Shown: one piece after another, positions 1 to 10,425 of the stretch
Position numbering within the stretch: position 1 is the first letter of the stretch
Layout of the letters: each line of letters opens with the position of its first letter
Assembly (NCBI GenBank): GCA_023213315.1
Contig: JAKCPI010016482.1
Span: forward strand, 16,466 to 80,465
From: Euborellia annulipes
Taxonomy: Eukaryota; Arthropoda; Insecta; Dermaptera; Anisolabididae
Direction: 5' to 3'
Length of the DNA: 64,000 bases
The notes under the pieces: model-generated
Told to the model about the DNA's origin: nothing
What the model saw: the letters and a program-made list of their open reading frames with translations, nothing else
Database searches by the model: none
Program-made: the position numbers and the translations under genes

Positions 1-125
1 TTAAGCTACCATGTAATGGGCTTTAATTTTTCATAAATACTTTCTAATACATTTTAGAATTTTGGAATTCTTTGAACCTTGGGGACTGAGTATTTTTCCT
101 TGACTCTCCATAATGTCCTTTATCA

Positions 126-163
126 CAGAGGTCCTCAAACCCCGGGCCGCGGACTGGTACCGC
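126..163 (+). mobile_element. hAT-type terminal fragment
   Basis: The stretch begins CAGAGGTCCTCAAACCCCGG and continues with a GC-rich block (GCCGCGGACTGGTACCG). This matches the remembered form of hAT terminal inverted repeats, CAGNGGTYCTCAAAC followed by a GGGCCGCGG block. I see no partner terminus on the opposite strand within the next kilobase and no internal transposase, so it is a lone end. Confidence 0.4.
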
Positions 164-270
164 CCAAGAACATTAATTTATTTAAATTTTATTTACTGTG
201 GGGCTTTCTCTCGGATTTGTGCGGCATTCCATGGGCGAGAGGATATATTTAAGGAGACGTTTAAATACAA

Positions 271-505
271 TCTATTTATACACTGTAATTCGCTAATGTC
301 CGCCTGTCTGTCCGTATGTCACGCTTTGTTTGACCAACTTCTCGTTTGAATTTTGAAACGAAATTTTATATGCTTATAGATGATCTTCAAAAGGATTACA
401 GGAAAATTATTTTCACCCCGAAATTCCTATAACTTTTTGAGCTATTAATTCCTAAACTTACGATTTCTCTCATAGGAAATGTATAAAGAAATATTTATGT
501 ATTCT
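271..505 (+). mobile_element. Helitron-like non-autonomous element, 5' end
   Basis: Starts A|TCTATTTATA and runs into CGCTAATGTCCGCCTGTCTG, then a block ending in GAATTTTGAAACG. The same order of blocks recurs at 16375-16589 (minus), 34384-34570 (minus), 40471-40680 (plus) and 42742-42926 (minus). A start of TC after an A is the Helitron 5' rule. The distal part contains the block CCTATAACTTTTTGAG that the other copies share. I see no clean CTAG 3' end here, so this copy is probably truncated. Confidence 0.45.
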
Positions 506-509
506 TTGG

Positions 510-1430
510 ATTTGTTTTTTTAACAGTCACACTTTTTTCTCTTGGGACTGCTCTATAAGAGTAGGGCTTGCAGTATTTTTTTACTGACATAATGTTTAGA
601 GAATAAAATAATATAAATTTATAATAAACTTGATAATTTTTTATTTTTTTACGCGTTTTCTTGACATCTAAGGACATTTAGACCTGTTAAAAAAAATTTA
701 GTTTGAAATTATTGAGCAAATTACTTTTGCGCCCTTTAGTCGGAATGAAAAATAAACCTCTTGCAAATATTCAAAATATACCGTCTTGGTTATTTTCTAT
801 AAAAAATTATTTTGACCATATAATTACTGTATACATATTCATCATATAATTTATTTGAACTCAAATTTAGAGCTCAAAGACACGAAGCTAAAACAAAGAC
901 CCGATATTTTGTTAAATTAATTAATTTTTTGATTAATTGTTGTTATTTGTTATAACTTTTCCAATTAGTTTGATGAACTCACTTTGCTCTCTTTCCCTCT
1001 CTATCTGATGATCTAATAAATTTTAAAATATTATTATAAAGGCATAATCAAATTGCTTTTACGCAGTGCGAGAGATTGAAGTAAAAATCATTTTCAAACT
1101 CTCTTTAGAAAATAAATTTACTCGTTTAGTAAGAGATGAGAACAATCATAAATTAGCAACTTCAAGGACTATCAGATCATTTTTGTTTTCTTTACATGCA
1201 TAAATATAGTACACAGTATATATTATATGTCCCTGGGCATACACGTGTTTCTGTCAGAATTGTAAGCCACGAGCAATTTGCAAATCCAACAAGGTTTAAT
1301 TTGACATTAATACATGACAATTTAGAAGGAAAAGGTAGCCGTTTGCACCACACAGTTGGAAAATTGCTAAAATTAATTTATCGCTGATTTAACAACACAC
1401 TTTGTTATTTTTACGATCTTTAATATCTTT
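510..1430. other. AT-rich stretch, no gene recognised
   Basis: Mostly A+T. A short minus-strand fragment at about 655-690 matches the shared tail of the tSINE-2 family (AAATGNCCTNAGATG when reversed). A 63-codon plus-strand frame at 1196-1387 has fairly ordinary codon content but matches nothing I know and has no clear splice context. I do not call it a gene. Confidence 0.5.
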
Positions 1431-1489
1431 TATTATAATATTATCAGATAATACCTAGATTGATCAAGGACATTTACGAATACTTTTTT

Positions 1490-2273
1490 ATTATTGATGT
1501 CGAGATTTTGATGGATATACAAGTTTTGAAATCCCTTGAGTCCAAAAAAGTGGGTCCCGCAAATTCGTCTGTGTGTGTGTGTGTGTGTGGGTGTGTGTCT
1601 GTGTGTAACGATTTTTAGCATGAAGGAATTGAGCTACCTGAATGAAATTTTATATTTAAGTTAGGTACCGTCCCGGATACTCAAAAAAAGAACAAAATTG
1701 GCCAAAAAGTACTTGTACTTTATTGATGAACTTTTTTAGTTTTTTTCGATTTTCTCAAAATTCGCTCCATCAAAATTGTTTAAAATTCAAAAATCATTTA
1801 TTTTTTAGATGGTCTTTAAAAAGTATATCAGTGAAATCTTTCGTGAAAATGATTTGAAATACACTTTACTGATGTAGTAGTTCAGATTTTTCAAATTCAT
1901 TTTCTGGCTCCTCCTTCAATAGAGCCAATGTTAAATCTCTATGGGGATTTGCCTGCTAATTTTGAATCAAAAGGGGGTCCCCTTTGAAACTTTTTACACA
2001 TTTAAAAAAATTTTTTTCAATTATGAAATTTTATATTTATTTAGGATTCTCTATTGTATATGAAGTATCAAAATATGAGATTAAAATTTTGAAAAATAAC
2101 CATAGTTTAATTCAAGCAGTCAACATTTAAAATGCAAGTTTTGAACTAAGCAGCTATGTGAAACTAAATATATCTCTAAACAAAAAATCTGGTGTGATCA
2201 GCCCGGTGTACAATTTCTCTTACCGAAGGGTAAGAGAAAGTTGTGTGCTGTGCGCCAATCACACTAGATTTCT
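1490..2273 (-). repeat. DH repeat, long variant
   Basis: Reading the minus strand, the copy begins with the 5' hairpin at 2184-2273 (arms TCTGGTGTGA and TNACACCAGA, with a GTAAGAGAAAGTTGTGTGCTG arm inside). It continues through the AAAGGGGACCCCCTTTTG block and ends near 1490 at CAAAATCTCGACATC. A GT/CA microsatellite lies at 1567-1605. The other hairpin, at the 3' end, is too degenerate to trace here. This variant is longer than the usual 650-bp form because it carries an extra block around the GGGGACCCCC motif. Confidence 0.6.
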
Positions 2274-2734
2274 CAAGAATATTATCATTTTCAATAAAAA
2301 AAAGTTAATTTGTCTATGATTTTTATATCTCGTCAATTTATCTTTATAAGTGGTTACTTTGAATATTTCATAAACAATGCTTAGGGTTTGTGCTTGGAGG
2401 GTGAATATTTTGTTTGACACCTCAACTTATGCCTTAACCTCTTGTTTACCCTCAACCGAGAATAAATTAAATATTGATTAAAATGATCATATTTTCTTAT
2501 TACGAGCAAATTTTTAAATAATATCCTATTTTAACGATTAACATAATTTTTTTTTATATTAGTTTAAGATGATAAATTTACCTTATTTATAAAAGGAAAT
2601 TTTATTTTTACAAGCCACTTTGCCGGCACCCTATGGTCTCTGGCTTTTTTTTAAACCCTTGCAAATAAATATGTTTCTGATTAATTGAAATTAATAGTAA
2701 CGGGCCTTAGATATAGAAAAAGAGCAAAAAAAAA

Positions 2735-3556
2735 AAAAATCTGGTGTGACTTCAAAAGATTTTTTTGTATCGAGATATATTGATATTTAGTTTTCCATAG
2801 CACCTTAGTTCCAAACTTGACCATCTGAAAAAGTCAATTGATTCAAAATTTTCATAGACTCTTTGTATTTCAATTGACTGCTTGAAATAAACTATGGTGA
2901 TTTTTCAAAATTTTAATCTTTTGAATATTTTATACACAATTATTTTTTTACCTAATCCTAAATAAATACAAAATTTCATAAGAATTGAAAAACATTTTTT
3001 TTAAATGAGTAGAAAGTTCCAAAGGGGGACCCCCTTTTGAATCGAAATTAACATACACATCTCTATAGGAAATTAACATTGTTCCTATGGATGGAAGAGG
3101 CGGAAAATGAATTTGAAAAATCAGAAATACTACAACACACACCCACATAGACTCACACAAAGACAGACTAATTTGCGGGACCCAATTTTTTGGACTCAGG
3201 AGACCTCAAAACATGTATTTCAATCAAAATCTCGACATCCCGAGTAAAAATGATTAAAAATAATTGAGGGATCCACACGCCCGCAGCAGGTCTGCATAGT
3301 GAACCTTGAGGGACACTCTGGGTATACACCGTCCACACTTGGGACACACAGTAGATTGAAAGTGACCAGAAGAACAATGTGTGTCCCTGGTGCGGGCGTG
3401 TATATTCCTGTGTCTCTAAAGGTTCACTATGCAAACCTGCTGCGGGCGTGTGGATCCCTCGATCATTTTTAATCATTTTTACTGTGGATCGAATTTATGA
3501 CATGATCGCAATATTTTCTCACGATATATTATATAAATATAGCTAAGAGAAAGTAA
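2735..3556 (+). repeat. DH repeat, long variant, interrupted by a MITE
   Basis: Begins with one arm of the 5' hairpin (AAAAATCTGGTGTGAC), contains the AAAGGGGGACCCCCTTTTG block near 3020, a CA-rich tract near 3130 and the GGACTCAGGAGACCTCAAAA block near 3190. It ends with TAAGAGAAAGTA near 3551. The copy is split by the 248-bp MITE at 3240-3487, and the repeat resumes at ATCGAATTTATGACATGA. The nested order shows that the MITE arrived after the DH copy. Confidence 0.6.
3240..3487. mobile_element. MITE with roughly 65-bp terminal inverted repeats and 3-bp duplication ATC
   Basis: The two ends are inverted copies over about 65 bp (AGTAAAAATGATTAAAAAT, then GGGATCCACACGCCCGCAGC). The flanks read ATC on both sides (3237-3239 and 3488-3490), and removing the element restores the DH consensus CTCGACATCGAATTT. 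The centre holds GTGTCCCTGGTGCGGGCGTG, a motif found again in reverse near 41905-41955, so the family has at least one other relic here. There is no coding capacity. The superfamily is not assigned. Confidence 0.75.
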
Positions 3557-3724
3557 ATAATATGAATTTTTTGCTTTGATTAATTACACTAAATTATATT
3601 TCAATTTTGAGTGTAAAAAATAATTATATAGATGGCGTGCAGATTTTAAGATCTTTCTCTAGTCAATGAAATTTTAATTTAATTAGTATAATAGGCGGAT
3701 GCGAGATGTTGTGCTTATTGGACC

Positions 3725-3794
3725 GGCGCCCTAGGATAAGGGTAGTCCACCCCGCGAAAGCGTGGAGGTCCTGGTTCGACTCCAGGGGGTGCCA
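3725..3794 (+). tRNA. tRNA-shaped sequence, probably a pseudogene or SINE head
   Basis: Seventy bases fold in part as a tRNA. The acceptor stem is GGCGCCC with GGGTGCC (one G-U pair), followed by T8-A9. The D arm is GGAT-AAGGGTA-GTCC. The T arm is CCTGG-TTCGACT-CCAGG, a perfect 5-bp stem with a 7-base loop and a B box GGTTCGACTCC. The anticodon region (749-769 of the 3-kb block) is one or two bases short, does not make a clean 5-bp stem and lacks T33, so no anticodon can be assigned. No SINE body known from elsewhere in the window follows. A functional tRNA looks unlikely but cannot be excluded. Confidence 0.4.
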
Positions 3795-3799
3795 TTCTG

Positions 3800-4290
3800 C
3801 CCAATCTTAAGCACAAACTTGCTATCTTAAACGATATATTGACTTATATTTACAAGACTAATTACTTAGATAATTATTTAATATTAAAAAATTTTAAACG
3901 GATATCTCTCCAATCATAGTTGATGTTTCTTCAGGCTTAAGCTTTAAGCTCTTCTCCTTTAGCTATAACTCCATTCCCTTTATTCAACAAATCCTAATTA
4001 GTGTTGATTGGAATTTCGGATAACTCTGGCATTTAATTCGGAAGATCCTCTGTAAATATCTCGCCTCTTCCTCTTAACCAAAAGGGGTCGGTGAGCAAAC
4101 TTGGAAATTGGAAATATCGTTCCAATGTCCCTCTTAAAGGAACAAACTTCATGATATCTTTAGACTTTTGTTATTATGAACACTGAGAAATTATTTTATT
4201 AAAAAATTATGTATCGGACTCTTGACAGCAGTGATTTTGTTTCGGGGATAGTAAGAGCTATTCTTGAGAATATGGATAGCGCTGATTCCG
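3800..4290. other. low-copy AT-rich stretch, nothing recognised
   Basis: No repeated block, splice-flanked frame or RNA shape that I can support lies between the tRNA-shaped sequence and the foldback element. Confidence 0.5.
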
Positions 4291-4436
4291 AAAATACCAT
4301 CTATTTTGTCCGATTGAGTCTAGTTTTAGAGATTAGAGATCATAAAACTTTCTTAGAAAATATGGTCTAAAACGGATCCTATTATGAATTTTCAAGATTT
4401 TTTTTAAGGTGACATCTCTTAAAAATATACAATTTT

Positions 4437-4675
4437 TTTTTTTAACACTCACACTTTTTTCTCATTCACACTCGCACTCACACACACATTCACACAGTCT
4501 TTTCGGCAACTCCGGCCATATAAGACTTTGACGATAACCGTTATTGATTATTATACATATTGGGGTCCAGGCATTCTTATTTAAGCCATCTGGTATCCAA
4601 ATGGCTTAAATAAAATCGGACTGCCTGGGGTCCGAACCCGCTACTAATCTCTACACCAAACCCCGAGGGCCTACA
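4437..4675 (-). mobile_element. tSINE-1 copy, tRNA-derived SINE
   Basis: The minus strand reads from the head ending in GGGTTCGGACCCCAGGCAGT, the B-box region, through the 13-bp hairpin block TTTAAGCCATCTGG/CCAAATGGCTTAAA, to a GTGTGAGTGCGAGTGTGAAT tail and a T run on the plus strand at 4430. The A-box region is damaged. It is inserted in the left arm of the foldback element. Confidence 0.7.
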
Positions 4676-4997
4676 GATAGTTAAAATACATAAAAATATT
4701 TAAGTTTCAGCCCAATCGCAAATCTTTTAGACGTGTCTCAAAAGACTTAAAGTTTAGAAAAATCGAATTTTTTCAGATTTTTTAAGCTATTGCAGTCCTA
4801 ATGCAATTTTTACCATCCTTAAAAACATATATTTACGATATTCTTTAGTTATTTAGATTTCCAAAAATCATTGATTAGTGAAAATTTGTTAATTATTAAC
4901 GAAATTATGAACAAAATAATTAAAAAATATAAGTTCGATGGCAGTCAGGAAAGAAATCAGACAAAAATTTAATCAATCTTCATCCAAATTTTTATTT

Positions 4998-5085
4998 CGA
5001 CCATTTAAGGCCATTTAAGACTTTAAACGATACTCGTTATTTGTAAATATATCTATTAGGGGTCCAGGCAATCGTAATGAAAAAT
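4998..5085 (-). mobile_element. truncated tSINE-1 in the foldback loop
   Basis: Only the body segment is present (GACCATTTAAGGCCATTTAAG through GGGGTCCAGGCAATC). It sits at the symmetry axis of the 4300-5640 foldback, so it may have been trapped when the inverted structure formed. Confidence 0.5.
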
Positions 5086-5640
5086 TGGATAAAGATTGAT
5101 TAAATTTTTGTCTGATTTCTTTCCTGGCTGCCATCCTACCCATATTTGTCAATTGTACAGCCATCGCCTCACTATTTAAAGTATATTTATACTATTTATT
5201 CCTATGTGCTCTAGTTTAGAAGAGAGCAAAGCTCCTAAGAGATTGGCAAACCAAAGTATTTTTTTTATCAGACTTTGATAAGAATTTTCCTCATAATTTC
5301 GTTAATAATTAACATATTTTATCGAATTAATGATTTTTGGAAAGCTAAAGAACTATAGAACATCAAAAATACATGTTATTTGCATTTAAGAATAGTGAAA
5401 CTGCATTAGGGGGGTCCAAAGCTAAAAAAAAAATCGATTTTTTTCAAACTTTGTCGTTTGAGGCACTTCTAAATGATCACGATTAATATTGGGCAGAAAC
5501 TTGAATATTTCTATGTATTTAAACTATCTGCATATTTTTTATGGGTGTGTTGACGCCTTGAAAAAATCTTAAAAATTCACAATAGCATCCGTTGTAGAGC
5601 ATTATTTTCTCTATATCTCTAAAACTTAAGCTAATAAAAA

Positions 5641-6370
5641 TTTTTCTTTGTCATATTTGTTTTTTTCTCAATTCAAAATTAATAAGACTTACACTTAACT
5701 CATGATAGGAAGGAAACTTTTAAAAATGTCATTTTTATTTCCCAGTCTAATTAATTAAACATATGTCTATTTGTATGCTATCTATTATCTTTTTTCAAAG
5801 TAGAGTGTTTTTGAGCTGTTCTCGTTATTTGTACACTTCTTTAACTTAAAAGTCCATCACTCTAAAATTAACTATTCATTTTTTCTACTTTCATCAATAA
5901 AAATTTAATTATTTTTTTTTTATAAAATATACAGTATATAGTATAGACAACTACTCAAAATAACTGGCTTCTAGTTGGCTTGGTATAATTCAATATCAAA
6001 GTTAAAAAAAAAAAATAGATAAAAGCTTATTGGGGTGCACAAAGCTTGAAGTGAAAAGAATCGGAAAGAGAAACTGAGAAGATCAAAGGGAATGGACAAT
6101 GGGGATGGCATACGATTAACTGATAACTGAAAAAAACATTACGAGATTCCATTCAATTGCCACTCAACCAAATGGATTCTTTATTATCACTCAATTAAAG
6201 ATCACCTTTCAAAGTGAATGATACTTGTTATTCTTATCAGAGCAGATAGATAGGTCAAATGGTATAAATAATACCACTACTTATCAATTTCCGATGTAAT
6301 ATCCTAAACTTTAAAGTTTTTTTTTTATAATCGATTCTATGCGGAAATTGAAAAACTATTTCGTGACTTG
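5641..6370. other. AT-rich stretch, nothing recognised
   Basis: No repeats shared with the rest of the window and no convincing exon. Several short A and T runs. Confidence 0.45.
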
Positions 6371-6373
6371 GAT

Positions 6374-6467
6374 TAAAAAAATCTGGTGTGACTGGTCGCA
6401 CAGCACACAACTTTCTTTTACCCTCCCTAAAAGTAAGTTGTGTACTGTGATTGTCACCCCAGATTAT
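6374..6467 (+). repeat. solo DH 5' hairpin
   Basis: Arms AATCTGGTGTGAC and GTCACCCCAGATT enclose CACAGCACACAACTTTC and its near complement around a short loop. It is followed by only a few bases of DH body (TGTGTCGG) before a truncated tSINE-1 (6479-6610, minus) begins. Confidence 0.6.
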
Positions 6468-6875
6468 TTGTGTCGGCCCATTCACACTCGCATACACACA
6501 GTCTTTTCGGCCACTTAGGCCATTTAAGACTTTAAACGATACTCGTTATTTGTAAATATATCTATTGGGGGTCCAGGCATTCTTATTTAAGCCATTTGGT
6601 ATCCAAGGGGTGAAAATAAGCTTTTAAAGAATCTACACTTTTTTAGTTTTTTACGATTTTCTCAAAATTCGCTCTGACGATTTTAATTAAAATTCAAAAA
6701 TCAATTATTTTTTAGAAGCTCTTTAAAATGTATATTCTCATTTCGCCCTCAAAATTGTTTGAAGCACACTTTATTCCTGTACTTTATAGGAGAGATAGGA
6801 GAAATAGTTGTCATAGTAACAAAATATAAATATTTTTCTATGCTTATAAATTTTACAACTTTTTTTTTTGCCCAC

Positions 6876-7012
6876 GGGGCTTGGAGTAGTTGGTAGCGTG
6901 CCTACCTCTTTACCGAACGTCGAGGGTTCGGACCCCAGGCAGTCCGATGATTTTATTTAAGGCATTTGGATACCAAATGGCTTAAATAGAAATGCCTGAA
7001 CCTCCAATAGAC
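6876..7012 (+). mobile_element. tSINE-1 copy, plus strand
   Basis: Head GGCTTGGAGTAGTTGGTAGC (A-box type) and GAGGGTTCGGACCCC (B box), then the body hairpin TTTAAGGCATTTGG/CCAAATGGCTTAAA. It is cut short where the next copy begins in the opposite orientation. Confidence 0.7.
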
Positions 7013-7215
7013 ACAGTCTTTTCAGCAACGTAGGCCATTTAAGACTTTTACGATATCCGTTATAGAGATTAATATACAAATATGGGGTCCAGGCATTCTT
7101 ATTTAAGCCATTTGGTATCCAAATGGCTTAAATAAAATCATCGGACTGCCTGGGGTCCGAACCCGTTTGGTATACGAGGTGAGCACGCTAACCCCTACGT
7201 CAAGCCCCGAGGGCA
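7013..7215 (-). mobile_element. tSINE-1 copy, minus strand, tail-to-tail with its neighbour
   Basis: Runs from AGTCTTTTCAGCAACGTAGG to the head CAAGCCCCGAGGGC. With the copy at 6876-7012 it forms an inverted SINE pair that could fold in transcripts. Confidence 0.7.
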
Positions 7216-7447
7216 ATTTTACAACTTGAATTATAATATATCGGCGGAAGTTAAGTAGGCCTATATGTCGACCAGTCACACCAAATTTTTTCCCTTGAAC
7301 TATTATTTTTCTATGCTGAGTAAGAGAACCACGGTGTTCAGCATAGAAGTATTAATTAAGTATTAATATATCAATTATGAATTTCCCCTTCCAAAAAAAA
7401 AAAAAAAAAAAATTAAATCTTCCTATAGAATATATTTTTGAAAAACT

Positions 7448-8919
7448 TACAAGGGGACGGCCAAGTGAGTATATCACGGATTCGTTTGAAAAAAATTGAG
7501 GTTATACTTTGAGCCAAAAAAATGTTCACGTGTTTCGGCGTTTTACTCCATAGAGCCCCGATTGGCCAAAAAAAAATAAATAAATACTGAAATAATTTTC
7601 GCGCTTTCAAGTAGTTTCTATTTGAAACATTACGTAACAGTCAGCTGTGGCTAGGCTGGTAGCGTAGCCGACTGGTAAGTAAGTTGTCCCGGGTTCAATC
7701 GACGGAGTATGCAAATTTTTTTTTTTTTTTATCTTTATATGTTACCGTAACAAACAATATATTTAAAACTGTTTCATATTATATTTTTTTAGTAATTAAA
7801 TTTTTTTTAAATTGTTTTTCGAGTTTATTTATTACCTTAAAATTAAAATTTAATTTAAATACATGAAGAAAATATCATTTATTACAGTATTTAAATATAT
7901 GAAGAAATAAAGAAGGCATAAAATAATCCATTAATTAAATAAATACATTAAATTAATAAAAAATTTATTTGCTTATATTTGATAAAAAAAAATTAGGTAC
8001 AGTCAAGCGAATATAGATAACATGCAAAACAAATAAATAGACGACTATTAGCACAGTTTATAAAGGATATTTTTTTACATGCACATTTTTGTTTTCGGAT
8101 TTCAGGAGCATAGGCGCCGGAACTGGGGGGGGGCAAGGGTACATTGCCCCCCTGGCATCCTACAGGGGGGGGCAGAGGGGGGCAAAATTTCTTCTTTTAT
8201 TTCATTTATTATTAAAAATGATATATTTTTACTTTTGAAAAATATAATCTTCTAAATTAAAAGAGTAAGAAATTCATTTTTTTCCAAATTTTTTCCAAAA
8301 ATTTTTGAAAAATCACTACCAAATTTTTTAAAATTTTAATTTTATTAAAATTGTGATTTTATTTAAAATTTTTAAAGTTTTATAGTAGATTTGTTTTTGT
8401 TTTATACTATTTGAACATATTAAATTATTTTAATTTTCTAAAAAAAATTTTTTTGCCCCCCCCTGATTCAAATTCGTTCCGGCGCCCCTGTTCAGGAGAG
8501 AAGCACTATACTGTCTGTACTAATGAAACTCGAAAAAAAAATTTTAAAATTTAATTACTAAAAAAAATAATAAAATATAAAAAAAAAATAATATGAACCA
8601 GTTTTAAATATATTGTTTGTTACGGTACGTAACATAAAAAGATAAAAAAAAATTGCATACTCCGTCGATCGAACCCGGGACCACATACTTACCAGTCGGC
8701 TACGCTACCAGCCTAGCCACAGCTGACTGTTACGTAATGTTTCAAATAGAAACTACTTGAAAGCCCGAAAATTATTTCAGTATTTATTTATTTTTTTTTG
8801 GCCAATCGGGGCTCTATGGAGTAAAACGCCGAGACACGTGAACATTTTTTTGGCTCAAAGTATCACCTCAATTTTTTTCAAACGAATCCGTGATATACTC
8901 ACTTGGCCGTCCCCTTGTT
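7448..8919. mobile_element. inverted-repeat element with tRNA-like arms
   Basis: The left arm 7448-7830 and right arm 8522-8919 are close inverted copies, outermost block ACAAGGGGACGGCCAAGTGA and innermost block ending CGAGTTT. Each arm carries a tRNA-like segment (7646-7711 plus, 8660-8731 minus) with A-box-like TGGCTAGGCTGGTAGCG and B-box-like CGGGTTCAATCGA. The spacer of about 690 bp contains a hAT MITE. No coding capacity was seen. Either two SINE-like copies inserted head to head or this is a foldback transposon. Confidence 0.65.
8109..8490. mobile_element. hAT-type MITE, perfect 8-bp duplication TTCAGGAG
   Basis: Starts CATAGGCGCCGGAAC and ends GTTCCGGCGCCCCTG, so the inverted ends agree over 15 bases with two changes. 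TTCAGGAG flanks both sides (8101-8108 and 8491-8498). G runs just inside the left end and C runs just inside the right end are typical of this set of elements. The interior is AT-rich and noncoding. The 8-bp duplication and CAnnGGCG start are hAT traits. Confidence 0.85.
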
Positions 8920-8924
8920 AGATA

Positions 8925-9982
8925 TAAAATATTATTTTTTCTTACCTAACCTCTTGCCATGACTCCGGACCTATGACTGAAAAATCTAAAATCTGAGTTA
9001 TTTAGTTTGCCTACAGAAAGCAAAAATTAACGAATTTAACCACCAAAATTGAATATATGTACCGGTATATCCATTTAAATTAAAAGTTTAAAACGATTAT
9101 TTGATTGAATAAAATATAACGAATGAGAAAACAATTTTTTTTCTCTTTATATTAATCTTAATCTAATCCTCTTAGGAATAAACGAAAACTTTTTTAATCA
9201 TCTTATATTAGAGATTATTGGAAAAATTAAAGAGAGAAAATATATATCAATTGTTATTATTTGTCAAAAAACAATTTTTTAATATCCTCGTATGTAAGTC
9301 ATGAGAGGATAATAAATTGATTTTATAATTGAAGCACCAGATTAATACTTTTCTCCTCAAATTGAAACTGATATTAATCATCTTGAATGTTGCGGTATTT
9401 AGAAGTTTGAGAGACTCACACATAACACATATATACCAAAATCTACCCCATTGACCCTTGGCAGGAACCATAACAAGAACATGGACTGTGCAAGCTAGAG
9501 GATGGATAAAAACTGGAGAAGTAGCCCTTTGAGGGTAGAGGAGAGGAAAAACTGCCGCTGGTGGTGATGGTACTCGGGTGTTTATTCGTAAGGGTGGAGG
9601 GTTGGGAGGGAGGGTCGCATCAAGGGTCATCAATCTTGGGTGATATACGAGTCAGAAATTGCCCAGCATTTAAATCAAAAAATGTCAACCTTTAATGATT
9701 TTGCTTTGAAAGTGTGTGCGTGTCCGAATATTTATCACTTCTTAAAGACATTCGACTCCCTAGTTTTTTTTGTCTTTTTCTTTTTTTTAATATAACACGA
9801 TTAAGAGGGATAATGATAGATTTGAGACATCTTACTTTACAAAAAAATCCATTTTTTTAATCATTATTATTAATGTAATGTTAGAGATTATAAATATAAA
9901 TAGTTGACATTTATTAACTAAATCATCGAAATTAGTAACAACTAGACGAAAACGAGTGGCCCGGCTAGTCAGGGGAACGAAT
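8925..9982. other. low-copy stretch, no gene recognised
   Basis: A 128-codon minus-strand frame at 9247-9633 has a proline-rich start but no family resemblance, no splice signals that I can defend and no repeat match. Otherwise AT-rich, featureless DNA. Confidence 0.4.
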
Positions 9983-9990
9983 GAACCCAC

Positions 9991-10257
9991 CAAGGGCGGA
10001 TCCAGAGGTGTTTCTCGGGGAGGGGGGAGGGGGTAATCTGGTGTGACTCGTCACACAGCACACTATTTTTTCTTAATTTCGGTAATTTAAAGGCGCATTC
10101 TGTACTTATCTGCCAGAATATAAATACAAATCACATTTTTAAGTATTAATTTTTAAAATTTTACATTAAAAATAATTTTTTTTCTAAAAAAAAAGGTATT
10201 TTTTCAAATCTCGGGGGGGGGGATTACCCCCTTTACCACCCCCTGTATCCGCCCTTC
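9991..10257. mobile_element. hAT-type MITE carrying part of the DH hairpin
   Basis: Starts CAAGGGCGGATCCAGAGG and ends GTATCCGCCCTTC. The flanks are GAACCCAC and GAACCCCC (7 of 8 equal). Just inside the G run is TAATCTGGTGTGACTCGTCA, the outer arm of the DH hairpin, followed by CACAGCACAC. The same arrangement recurs in the copy at 34099-34380. Confidence 0.75.
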
Positions 10258-10282
10258 GAACCCCCCCCATTTTTGATTGATT

Positions 10283-10425
10283 TATTTTTCTTGTTTTTAT
10301 TTTCTATCTTTTATTTTGTATTGTTTTATTTTGTATTGTTTTATATTGCATTTTGTATTGTTTTATATTGTATTTTGTATTGTTTTATTTTGTATTTTGT
10401 ATTGTTTTATATTGTATTTAGTACG
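10283..10425 (+). repeat. TTTTGTATTGTTTTAT minisatellite
   Basis: About eight to nine imperfect copies of a 10-16 base T-rich unit (TTTTGTATTG with TTTTATATTG variants). Two overlapping frames run through it only because the repeat lacks stops. Confidence 0.8.

Larger units (their letters stand above)
4300..5640. mobile_element. foldback element with 0.5-kb imperfect arms
   Basis: The left arm (about 4300-4430 plus 4676-5000) matches the reverse complement of the right arm (about 5083-5640). Examples are GGCAGTCAGGAAAGAAATCA at 4939 against its complement near 5120, the AATTTCGTTAATAATTAAC block near 5297, and the GAATTTTTAAGATTTTTTC block near 5570 against 4395. The right arm carries extra sequence at roughly 5145-5285, and the left arm is split by a tSINE-1 copy. 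The loop at 5000-5083 holds a truncated tSINE-1. No coding frame is conserved between the arms. Class unknown. Confidence 0.6.
6617..7290 (-). repeat. DH repeat interrupted by two SINEs
   Basis: Minus-strand DH body (TTTTCTCAAAATTCGCTC, AATCAATTATTTTTTAGA and TAACAAAATATAAATATTTT blocks) runs to 6870, is broken by two tSINE-1 copies, and resumes at 7216 with TTTTACAACTTGAATTATA to the hairpin arm GACCAGTCACACCAAATTTT. Confidence 0.6.

Noticed and set aside
126..360. Complete hAT element at the left edge
   Set aside because: Only one terminus is visible, and a Helitron-like element follows directly.
9247..9633. 128-codon minus-strand frame
   Set aside because: Longest open frame in the window, but with no recognisable domain, no splice support, and a tail of low complexity.
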